Assembly: GCA_030147325.1 (NCBI GenBank)
Contig: JASLAA010000133.1
Coordinates: 1 to 14,416 of the forward strand
Source of the DNA: Arthrobacter sp.
GTDB taxonomy: Bacteria; Actinomycetota; Actinomycetes; Actinomycetales; Micrococcaceae
Direction of reading: 5' to 3'
Length of the DNA: 14,416 nt
Shown: piece by piece, positions 1 to 6,726 of the stretch
Numbering within the stretch: the stretch's first letter is position 1
Layout of the letters: each line of letters begins with the position of its first letter
Translations under genes and position numbers: made by a program
The notes under the pieces: generated by a model
What the model was told of the DNA's origin: nothing
The model's database searches: none
The model's input: only the letters and a program-made list of their open reading frames with translations

Positions 1-3000
1 CCCCAGGCGTTCGTGGCGCTCCTGTCGAACAGGTCCCTGGCCGCGACCGTCTGTGCCGGAGGTGCCGGGGGCGCCGTCACCGTGACCGACTTCGTCACAG
101 CATTCGTCGCACCCTTGTCATCGGTCACCGTCAGGACCACCGAGTACGTCCCCGCCGCACCGTACGTGTGGGACGCCGTCGCACCCGTCTTCGCAGGCGT
201 GTTGTCCCCGAAGTTCCAGCTGTACGACGCGATCGTCCCGTCGGCATCCGAGGACGCCGAACCATCAGCAGCAACCGTGAGGTCCTTCGCGGTCACCGTC
301 GCAGCAGCCACAGGAGCCTTGTTCACGGCAGGTGTTCCCGCGCCGAGCCGGTAGTGATCGGCTACCTCAGTGGCAGCAAGCGCCCGCGAATACACGGCGA
401 CCTCGTCGATCGTTCCGGCGAAGTACGGCTGCGGGCCCCAGGTGGGATCGCTGCCGACCTTCCAGTACCCGCTGTAGGCCTGCGCACTGGTCTGGGGGTT
501 CGTTCCGACAGCCTTGCCGTCCAGGTACAGGACCATGCCCGCGCCGGACTGCGTCGCCACCAGATGGTGCCAATTCCCATCGTTGTAGGCTTCGGTCGAC
601 TGGGCGAGATTCGCCTGACCGGTCCACACGCCGAACGTCAACCGGCCGTTGTTCTCCATGTAGACGTGGCGGTCATAGTTGCTGGACAGGCCGTTCGGGT
701 TGTCGCCGAAGCCGATCAGCTTGCCGCCGTTCGTCGTCGTGGTGTTGAACCACAACTCCTGGCTGTAGACGGAGGGATTGTCGTAGCGCGCGGTGCTCGA
801 GAGCAATCCCGACGTACCGTCGAACTGAGCGGCTTTGTCCGCTACGTCCTTCAGCGCGCCCTCTTGACCCAAGGTGATCCCTCGGACGTAAGTCCCCGCG
901 GTACCCGAGGCGGATGCGTCTGCTGCCGTTGTCCCGCTCGTCTCGTTGAGTCGCCAGAACAGATCGGGCTCAGCCGAGAAGACTGTGGAACCATAAGCGT
1001 CCGCGGGCTTCCTCGGCCCGACGACCTCACGGCCGGAAGCCGTGTAATGCGCCTGGATCTGCGAGCGCGTCAACTCCGCCGGGTAGATCGCAACATCATC
1101 GATCACACCGTTGAAGTAGTAACTGGCCGGCTGACTGGGCCAACCACCGAGGTTGTCTCCGCCGATACGCCACACGCCCTGGTAGACCTGACCGGTTGTC
1201 GTGTCGGAACGCTTGCCGATGAGCACACCATCGATGTACAGCGCCATACCCGCAGGGCCGAGGGAGGACACCACGTGATGCCACTGGCCGTCATTGTAGG
1301 ACTTCGACGAATTCAGCGTGCGCACGGTGTTCGGGTAGACGCCGAACCAGATGCGACCAGCGTTGTCCATGTAGGTCTGACGGTCATAGGAGCCCGAGTT
1401 GCCGGTCTGTGACCCGCCGAACCCGATGATCTTTCCGCCGGACCCGGTCGTCGTCTTGATCCATGCTTCGGAGGTGTAAGTGTTCGGCGCCTCCTTCGGA
1501 GTACTTCCCGCGGCCGCCCCGGTGTCAGTGCCATTGAAAGTGCTCGCCTTATCGGTATCCTGCGCAATGGCCCCGGTTTCCCCGCGGGAGACCCCGGCAG
1601 CTGCAGTGAGATTGTCGAATCCTGCCCAGTCAGTGACGTTGGTCCCGCTCGCTTCGCCGAAGCGCCAGTAGGAGGAGGCGCCGTCGTTCAGGACGGAGGA
1701 CGCGTACGGGCTGACGGAGCCGGCTGCAGCAATCGTCACTTCGACGCTCTCCGAGCGTGACTCGTTCCCGTAGGCATCGAGGGCGAAAATCCTGTAGGTG
1801 TGCTTCGACCCGGGTACGAGGCCCTTGTCGATGTAGCTGAGCGTGGGCATCTGCCAGAAGGTGGACTCACCTGTCGTCTCGTGGATCGGCGCACTGAGAT
1901 TGCCGTCGCGGTAGACGCGGTACGTCAGCTTCTTGTTGTCCCGATCCCAGTTGGAGGCCCAGCTGATGCGTGCTTCACCGTCCTTGACGGAGATGATGGA
2001 CGGGTTGGCCGCCCTGCCGGCCTTCTCAGGCGCCTTGTTGTTCGTGGAATTCGCTCCGATGCCGAAGCGGACCAGCCCCTGCTGGCGGACACCGCTCACG
2101 GTCGGGAACTCTCCGCCCATGACGACGTACTGGGAGTTGCCCGTCACCGACCACGTGGCCTGGTACTGGCCCGTGAAGGACCCGACGCCGAACGTCGGCC
2201 ACCAGTTCAGCAGGGCAGAGTGCTGCTGGCCCTCGAAGTTGCGGTAGCCCTGGGTGTCGCGGGTGATGGTGCCGACGGGCGTTTTCCCGAAGGCGAGAGC
2301 GTGGTTGTAGCTGCGGGGGTTGGTCTCGGGGAAGCCCTGCACGTTGCCGCAGTAGTGGGCGTGACCGGCCGAGTAGACGACGTCCTGGGCGCTCCACACC
2401 GCGTAGGTGTCACCATGGCAATCCTCGAGCCAGTTGACGGCCCCGTCCGACCAACGCGCTGCGATGACACCTTCGAACGCCGTTGCGACCCCGTTGAAGT
2501 CGTAGCCGGACGCGTAGACGAAGTTGGCGTCGGAGGTGAGCCCCGTGATGGCGGCGCCACTCCCGGAGTTGTTGATGAAACTGTTGACCGCCCAGGGCTC
2601 GACGGCGGATGTCGAGGCATTGATGGAGGCCCATCCTGCGTTGGGGGTCCCGTTGACGGTGGTGAAGTTACCACCGATGACGACCTTCGTGCGATCGGGC
2701 GACACGACCATGGAGCTCACGTCACCCCCGGTGACGCTCGGGTTCCAGGGCAGCAGCGCCGCGTCGGTCGGTGACACTGCAGCGACCTTGTCCCGCTTGG
2801 CAGAACCGACTCCGCTGAACCAGCCTCCCATGTAGATCGCATCCGGTGTCGCCACGATGGCATTGACCCTCGAGGCGACCAACGGTGCGAAGCTGGTGAC
2901 AAGGGCGCCGGTGGTCGCGTCAAGGGCTGCGACGTAGCGGCGGTCGGTGCCGTTGACCTGCGTGAAGGCGCCACCGACATAGATGCGCTTGCCATCAGGC

Positions 3001-3419
3001 GATGCTGTGACGCTGCGTGCCTGCGCATTCAGGGACGCATTGAAACTCGTGATGAGGTTTCCGGTCCTGATGTCGAAGGCCAGGATATTCGCACGCGGAG
3101 TGGTGTTCACACCCGCTGCCGCACCTGCCGGGCGGGCCGTCGTGAACTGCCCTACCGCGTACACCGTGTTGCCGATCACGGTCTGCTGCCACACGACACC
3201 GTCGACCTGGACGGTCGGCAGGACGTCCGGTGAAGCCGTCACGGGCGACGAAGGACTTGTGGGATCTGCCGGACGGCTGTCAGCCGTGGCGGGCAATGCC
3301 GACAGGCCTACGAACGATACGCCCATCAGCGCAGCGACGATGCCGGACATCAGGCGGACCGAGCGGCGCGCGGGCCCGCCGACCGACGATGCGAGCCTGG
3401 AGCGGTCGGTGGATTTCAT
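1..3419 (-). CDS. Large secreted multidomain surface protein (beta-propeller-like repeats, FnIII, two LamG, PKD), 3' end cut by window edge
   Basis: The reading frame is open from ATG at 3419 to the left edge without a stop, giving at least 1139 residues. Residues 1-46 form a Sec signal peptide: an Arg-rich start, a hydrophobic core, and a likely cut after ALPATA. Residues ~75-440 carry repeats of the type VGGAFTQVNG (149-158), MGGWFSGVG and IGGNFTTVNG (248-257), which suggest a beta-propeller-like fold. A fibronectin III-like domain lies at ~462-565, two LamG/concanavalin-like domains at ~581-794 and ~815-1026, and a PKD domain at ~1030-1117, followed by the start of another module ending in DRSATNAWG at the edge. 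The start overlaps the upstream stop as ATGA and has an AAGGG Shine-Dalgarno 6 bases upstream. LamG and PKD domains usually bind glycans or support adhesion, so a cell-surface or matrix role is inferred. The anchoring region, if any, lies outside the window. Confidence 0.9.
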   Translation of the reverse strand, partial: MKSTDRSRLASSVGGPARRSVRLMSGIVAALMGVSFVGLSALPATADSRPADPTSPSSPVTASPDVLPTVQVDGVVWQQTVIGNTVYAVGQFTTARPAGAAAGVNTTPRANILAFDIRTGNLITSFNASLNAQARSVTASPDGKRIYVGGAFTQVNGTDRRYVAALDATTGALVTSFAPLVASRVNAIVATPDAIYMGGWFSGVGSAKRDKVAAVSPTDAALLPWNPSVTGGDVSSMVVSPDRTKVVIGGNFTTVNGTPNAGWASINASTSAVEPWAVNSFINNSGSGAAITGLTSDANFVYASGYDFNGVATAFEGVIAARWSDGAVNWLEDCHGDTYAVWSAQDVVYSAGHAHYCGNVQGFPETNPRSYNHALAFGKTPVGTITRDTQGYRNFEGQQHSALLNWWPTFGVGSFTGQYQATWSVTGNSQYVVMGGEFPTVSGVRQQGLVRFGIGANSTNNKAPEKAGRAANPSIISVKDGEARISWASNWDRDNKKLTYRVYRDGNLSAPIHETTGESTFWQMPTLSYIDKGLVPGSKHTYRIFALDAYGNESRSESVEVTIAAAGSVSPYASSVLNDGASSYWRFGEASGTNVTDWAGFDNLTAAAGVSRGETGAIAQDTDKASTFNGTDTGAAAGSTPKEAPNTYTSEAWIKTTTGSGGKIIGFGGSQTGNSGSYDRQTYMDNAGRIWFGVYPNTVRTLNSSKSYNDGQWHHVVSSLGPAGMALYIDGVLIGKRSDTTTGQVYQGVWRIGGDNLGGWPSQPASYYFNGVIDDVAIYPAELTRSQIQAHYTASGREVVGPRKPADAYGSTVFSAEPDLFWRLNETSGTTAADASASGTAGTYVRGITLGQEGALKDVADKAAQFDGTSGLLSSTARYDNPSVYSQELWFNTTTTNGGKLIGFGDNPNGLSSNYDRHVYMENNGRLTFGVWTGQANLAQSTEAYNDGNWHHLVATQSGAGMVLYLDGKAVGTNPQTSAQAYSGYWKVGSDPTWGPQPYFAGTIDEVAVYSRALAATEVADHYRLGAGTPAVNKAPVAAATVTAKDLTVAADGSASSDADGTIASYSWNFGDNTPAKTGATASHTYGAAGTYSVVLTVTDDKGATNAVTKSVTVTAPPAPPAQTVAARDLFDRSATNAW
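580..1679 (-). repeat. Tandem pair of LamG domains within the large surface protein
   Basis: Two consecutive LamG-like segments of the translated product share the same order of landmarks: YWRF / FWRL near the start, GGKIIGFG / GGKLIGFG, YDRQTYMDNAGR / YDRHVYMENNGR, YNDGQWHHVV / YNDGNWHHLV, MALYIDG / MVLYLDG, and FNGVIDDVAIY / FAGTIDEVAVY. This is a clear internal domain duplication at the protein level. The copies differ at many residues, so the duplication is not recent. Confidence 0.8.
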
Positions 3420-4150
3420 TGCTTTCCCTTGGCTGGAGGTGCGGTGCCTTCGAAGACGGCGATGGGTGCGTCGACGCTGTAGTTGACGAGCACGGACACC
3501 CGGGCCCGCTGGTTCGAGTCGACAACGAACACGTAGTCGCCCGTAGCGGACGCACCCGGCTCGATGGTGGCGGGGAGCGTTGTTGCTCCCACTCCCCTCA
3601 AGGCGAGACCGGGTACAGCCTCAGGTCCCGCCTCGAGCTCGACCAGAAGGCTCGAGCTGTCCAGTGCCGTCGTACTCGTGTTGGTGAGCGTGACCGATAC
3701 CTTGACGGCTTCACCGGCAATCTCGCCGGGTTCATCCGCAATGCCCTGCACCGCGGCAAGACCCGCCACCGAGACCGTCAGCCCGTCGAGCACCTGCACC
3801 TTGTCCGTCATCTTCACCGGCTTGTTCTTCTTTTGCGGCGTCCGCCCCAGCTCGGCATCGTTCGCCTTCGGTTTGGCCGGCGTGGCACCCACGCCCTCAT
3901 TCCTGGTGGGTGCCTTCTTCACTGCTGGAGCCTGAGATACACGAGGAGCCTCCGCCCCCACCGACGGCGTGGGAGCGGTCGTGTCGGAGCTCTCGGTGGT
4001 TCTCTGCGTCGAGAAGACGGCCTCATAGGCTGACGACGGTGTCACGCCTGTGAGCGCCAGTGCCCCGGTGAGGGCCACGCCAGCGGCGACGGCCCCCAGG
4101 GCCATGCCCCTGGTCCTCCGGGCGGAGGGCTTGCTGGGTTCGGTTTTCAT
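3416..4150 (-). CDS. Exported or membrane-anchored protein of unknown function with C-terminal Ig-like beta domain
   Basis: The protein has 244 residues. The frame is open upstream to 4240, but ATG at 4150 is chosen because it gives a clean signal sequence and an ATGA overlap with the preceding gene's stop. Residues 1-15 are basic, 16-35 are hydrophobic (AVAAGVALTGALALTG), and a cut after SSA (~41) is possible; otherwise this segment is an N-terminal anchor. Residues ~45-115 are a Pro/Ala/Lys/Thr-rich, probably disordered linker. Residues ~117-236 look like a beta-sandwich (VKVSVTLTNTS, LLVELEAG, PGASATGDYVFVVD, RVSVLVNYS), reminiscent of DUF4352-like extracellular domains, but I do not recognise the family with certainty. 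It ends in an ATGA overlap with the LamG-protein gene, so the two are probably co-translated and may act together outside the membrane. Confidence 0.85.
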   Translation of the reverse strand: MKTEPSKPSARRTRGMALGAVAAGVALTGALALTGVTPSSAYEAVFSTQRTTESSDTTAPTPSVGAEAPRVSQAPAVKKAPTRNEGVGATPAKPKANDAELGRTPQKKNKPVKMTDKVQVLDGLTVSVAGLAAVQGIADEPGEIAGEAVKVSVTLTNTSTTALDSSSLLVELEAGPEAVPGLALRGVGATTLPATIEPGASATGDYVFVVDSNQRARVSVLVNYSVDAPIAVFEGTAPPAKGKQ

Positions 4151-4941
4151 GATTGCTTTCTGGTGACGGAGGAGGGACGGACGGGAGTCGCGCTCGTATA
4201 ACCGCTGATCTCGCGGAACCACTTGCGCAGGGCCAGGCAAAGGAAGAGAAAACTGCCCACTGTCAGAAGTGAGAAGAGGGCTAGGAACAGCCCCGGCACG
4301 CCGAGCAGGACGAACGAGATGCAGAGGACTCCGTAATCCATGGGAAGAACGAGGAGCCCGGTGATGAGGTCTTTGATACCGCCGGAGGCCGCGGTGATTC
4401 CCGCGTATCCGTTCTGCTTGCGCAGCTGTTCCGTGAGAATCATCCCGAAGAACGTTGCGCTCGCCACGACGGCGTAGATGAGGGGTACCACGAGCCAGGC
4501 GCGCGGTAGATCAGTGCGCTGCAGGCAGACGAATACCGCGATCGGCAGCGCTGTCGTCTTGATGGCGTCGACGATGTGGTCGAGCCACTCCCCTGCCGGC
4601 GTTCCTCCACCCCGGAGCCGGGCTACTTGCCCGTCCGCCGAGTCGAATGCGTAGCCGAGAGCCAGTGCCAGAGCGACACCCAGTCCGAGGAGCGCTGATG
4701 GTTCGAAGACGAGGAGGGAGAGGATCGCGGAGCCGGTGAAGGCGGCACTGATGCCGGTGACCGCATTCGGAGTGAGGCCCGCCCGGTAGGCCCAGGCAGC
4801 GAGGAGCCGCCCGAGCTTCCGGTTGACGAAACGCGAATAGGCCGGAGCTGTGCGTGAGGCGCTCTTCTGAGCAGAAGCCAGACGGGCTACGGTCTCGCGG
4901 TAGCTCTCATCGGCCGAGGTGCGGCTGGTCGTCGCCGTCAT
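4147..4941 (-). CDS. CDP-alcohol phosphatidyltransferase family membrane enzyme
   Basis: The protein has 264 residues. It carries the complete family signature D-x2-D-G-x2-A-R-x8-G-x3-D-x3-D: D100, D103, G104, A107, R108, G117, D121 and D125. These residues bind the divalent metals and the CDP group. The ~50-residue cytosolic N-terminus is followed by several hydrophobic segments (about 64-99, 129-140, 150-170, 193-238), as expected for an integral membrane enzyme. The family moves a phospho-alcohol from a CDP-alcohol to a hydroxyl acceptor, as in phosphatidylglycerol, phosphatidylinositol or cardiolipin synthesis. The true substrate cannot be read from the sequence. Its location in a polysaccharide gene set with a CTP-using nucleotidyltransferase two genes upstream suggests a special lipid or glycan-linked product rather than bulk phospholipid. 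The start overlaps the glycosyltransferase stop as ATGA. Confidence 0.9.
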   Translation of the reverse strand: MTATTSRTSADESYRETVARLASAQKSASRTAPAYSRFVNRKLGRLLAAWAYRAGLTPNAVTGISAAFTGSAILSLLVFEPSALLGLGVALALALGYAFDSADGQVARLRGGGTPAGEWLDHIVDAIKTTALPIAVFVCLQRTDLPRAWLVVPLIYAVVASATFFGMILTEQLRKQNGYAGITAASGGIKDLITGLLVLPMDYGVLCISFVLLGVPGLFLALFSLLTVGSFLFLCLALRKWFREISGYTSATPVRPSSVTRKQS

Positions 4942-6137
4942 GCCATCACCGAATCCTTCGGGGCTGGCGCCGCATCCAGCGGGAACGCACCGGACCTTCG
5001 CCCTCTGCCACCCCGCCGACTCACGAGCGCCCGGCAGAGCTGTTCATAGCCCTCGGCCACCCGGTCCCAGTCGTAGGCCAGCGCATCGGCCTGCGACTTC
5101 TTACCGCGCAGTCCGGTGTCGGAGGGCGAATTCTCTGCTGCATCGATGAGAGCGGGGATTGCCTCCGCATCCGCAAAGTATTCACCGTTGGCACCGAGCA
5201 CCTCTCGGTTGAAGTTCACATCGAACGCATTGGTGGCTGCACCCGCGCCCATGGCCCGCAGGAGCGATGGGTTGGTGCCTCCGACCGAATGGCCGTGCCA
5301 GTAGATGCGGGCGTTGGCGTACAGCTGGTCGAGGAGTTCCTGGTCCCAGATCCCCCCGACGAACCGGACGCGGTCATCGCCGAGCGACTCGACGAGGCTC
5401 GTGTAGTCATCGGAGTAGGGCGCCGAGCCGACGACGATCAGAGGTAGCGTCGCCTTACTGCGGACATACCCGTCGACGATGACGTGCACGTGGTTCTCGG
5501 GCTCGAAGCGTGCCACGACCAGGTGGTACTGACCCGGTTCGAGGTGCATCTCCGCCAATCGGTCCGAAGCACCCGCTTCGAGGATCGGCGCACCGTACGC
5601 CAGGTAGGTGCTCTGGACGCCGAATTCCTCACGGTAGTAGTCCTGGATGCCGGCCGCATCCGCGATGAGAGCGTCCGACCATCGGACGGCGAGCGACTCG
5701 GCCGCCCGGTAGTAGCGCTTGCCGATCGTGCCCCACTTCGCACGTTTCCACTCGAGACCATCGACATGGGTCGCCACCGGGATACCCGCTGCTCGCAGCA
5801 CCGGAAGCCAGGGCGAGTTGGCGGAGTTGAAGACGATGGCGACGTCCACCCGCTTGAAGAAGAGATGTCCGGCGGACAGCCCTGTATGGCTCAGTGTCTC
5901 GAGAGACCGCTTCTTGAGTGCTGGCAGGTGGACGAGGGTCATGCCCTTGTACTCCGTCTCGGCGTGGTTCGTCTCCGCCGTCGTGCGGCAGTACACGACC
6001 ACCTCGTGGCCACGTGCGGCGAGGCGCTGGCCGACCTCCTCGACGCAGGTCTCGAAGCCACCGTAACGGGCCGGGACGCCGCGCGTCCCGACGAGGGCTA
6101 TGCGAAGAGGTTTCGATCGAGAAGGCAGCAGGTACAT
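4938..6137 (-). CDS. DUF1972-type glycosyltransferase (GT4-like, probable rhamnosyltransferase-like)
   Basis: The protein has 399 residues. The start is ATG at 6137, supported by a GGGAG Shine-Dalgarno 7 bases upstream; the frame is open further upstream but without homology-like sequence. The N-terminal DUF1972 domain begins with GTRGVPARYGGFET (17-30). The C-terminal GT-B half contains ARFEPENHVHVIVDGY (209-224) and HGHSVGGTNPSLLRAM (281-296), the nucleotide-sugar-binding side. This family includes streptococcal WchF/Cps2T and RgpA-like enzymes that add rhamnose to a lipid-linked sugar; the donor here is not proven. It is cytosolic or membrane-associated and would extend the glycan primed by the sugar transferase. 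There are 62 bases between the upstream cytidylyltransferase stop and this start. Its stop overlaps the next gene as ATGA. The Arg/Gly-rich tail (~374-384) is unremarkable. Confidence 0.9.
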   Translation of the reverse strand: MYLLPSRSKPLRIALVGTRGVPARYGGFETCVEEVGQRLAARGHEVVVYCRTTAETNHAETEYKGMTLVHLPALKKRSLETLSHTGLSAGHLFFKRVDVAIVFNSANSPWLPVLRAAGIPVATHVDGLEWKRAKWGTIGKRYYRAAESLAVRWSDALIADAAGIQDYYREEFGVQSTYLAYGAPILEAGASDRLAEMHLEPGQYHLVVARFEPENHVHVIVDGYVRSKATLPLIVVGSAPYSDDYTSLVESLGDDRVRFVGGIWDQELLDQLYANARIYWHGHSVGGTNPSLLRAMGAGAATNAFDVNFNREVLGANGEYFADAEAIPALIDAAENSPSDTGLRGKKSQADALAYDWDRVAEGYEQLCRALVSRRGGRGRRSGAFPLDAAPAPKDSVMA

Positions 6138-6140
6138 GAT

Positions 6141-6169
6141 GTGACTCCCAGTCAGTCGGTGGTGACTCC
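6141..6169. repeat. Short direct repeat upstream of the glycosyltransferase gene
   Basis: The 8-base word GTGACTCC (plus strand) occurs at 6141-6148 and again at 6162-6169, a 21-base period or about two helical turns. The gene-proximal copy overlaps the Shine-Dalgarno of the glycosyltransferase gene. It could be a regulator site or chance; no function is claimed. Confidence 0.3.
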
Positions 6170-6199
6170 ACGGGGGAGCCTGGAACTCGGGTTGAAGCG

Positions 6200-6646
6200 T
6201 CAGAGAGCGGCTTCGTGGATGGTCGGAGCGTTGAGAAGCTCCAGCGTCCGCCGCAGGAACGTACTGGACGTGTGCACTGTGTAGGGGAAGTAGACGACCT
6301 CGACGCCGACGCGCCCGAAGGTTTCCTCCAGAGCAAGACCCTGCGGCGTCCCCTTCCAGTCGTCTCCCTTGAAGAACACGTTGAATCCGAGCCGCTTCCA
6401 CATGTCGAGCTTGGTCGGCTCGGTCTCCGCGACGGCGCGGTCGACGTACTGGATGCTCTGAACGATCTCCAGTCGCTCGATGAGCGGAATGACCGGGCGC
6501 TTGCCCTTGTTCTGCTCGAGGAGATCGTCCGAGACGACGCCTGCGATGAGGTAGTCGCACTCACTCTTCGCATGGCGAAGGAGATTGAGATGACCGACGT
6601 GGAAGAGGTCGAAGGCGCCGGCTGCGTAGCCGATTCGGATTCCCAT
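6200..6646 (-). CDS. TagD-like cytidylyltransferase (glycerol-3-phosphate/alcohol-phosphate cytidylyltransferase family)
   Basis: The protein has 148 residues. The start is ATG at 6646, with AAGGA 6 bases upstream and the Rossmann-type start GYAAGAFDLFHVGH in the expected place. The HxGH nucleotide-binding motif is H16-V-G-H19. K47/K49 with nearby ERLEIV match the mobile CTP-binding region of TagD-type enzymes, and FKGDDWKG (92-99) matches TagD's MGDDWEG. The C-terminal motif is YTVHTSST (122-129) where TagD and choline-phosphate enzymes have RTEGISTT, so the usual Arg is missing. These enzymes make a CDP-alcohol from CTP and an alcohol phosphate. A CDP-alcohol-using transferase lies two genes downstream, so the two are probably sequential. 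An alternative ATG at 6727 overlaps the preceding stop (TGATG) and would add 27 low-complexity residues, but lacks a Shine-Dalgarno. Confidence 0.88.
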   Translation of the reverse strand: MGIRIGYAAGAFDLFHVGHLNLLRHAKSECDYLIAGVVSDDLLEQNKGKRPVIPLIERLEIVQSIQYVDRAVAETEPTKLDMWKRLGFNVFFKGDDWKGTPQGLALEETFGRVGVEVVYFPYTVHTSSTFLRRTLELLNAPTIHEAAL

Positions 6647-6650
6647 GGGA

Positions 6651-6658
6651 GTTCCTTT
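6651..6658 (-). promoter_or_regulatory. Ribosome binding site fixing the cytidylyltransferase start
   Basis: Minus-strand AAAGGAAC lies just upstream of ATG 6646, with its AAGGA core 6 bases from the start. It favours this start over the in-frame ATG at 6727. Confidence 0.7.
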
Positions 6659-6726
6659 GCCGCGGGCGGTCGCTACGGGAGCGCCCCCGGGCGTGGTGAG
6701 GACGGACGGATTCGGGTGGAGGCCCA

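Noticed and set aside
1800..2774. Long plus-strand open frame opposite the LamG protein gene
   Set aside because: It is antisense to a gene with clear domains and a signal peptide, and its translation is Arg/Gly/Val/Asp-rich without any recognisable domain. Such frames are common opposite GC-rich genes.
6138..6560. N-terminal extension of the glycosyltransferase frame up to 6560
   Set aside because: The first ~140 codons are antiphase to the cytidylyltransferase gene and lack family sequence; ATG 6137 has a good ribosome site and begins the DUF1972 domain.
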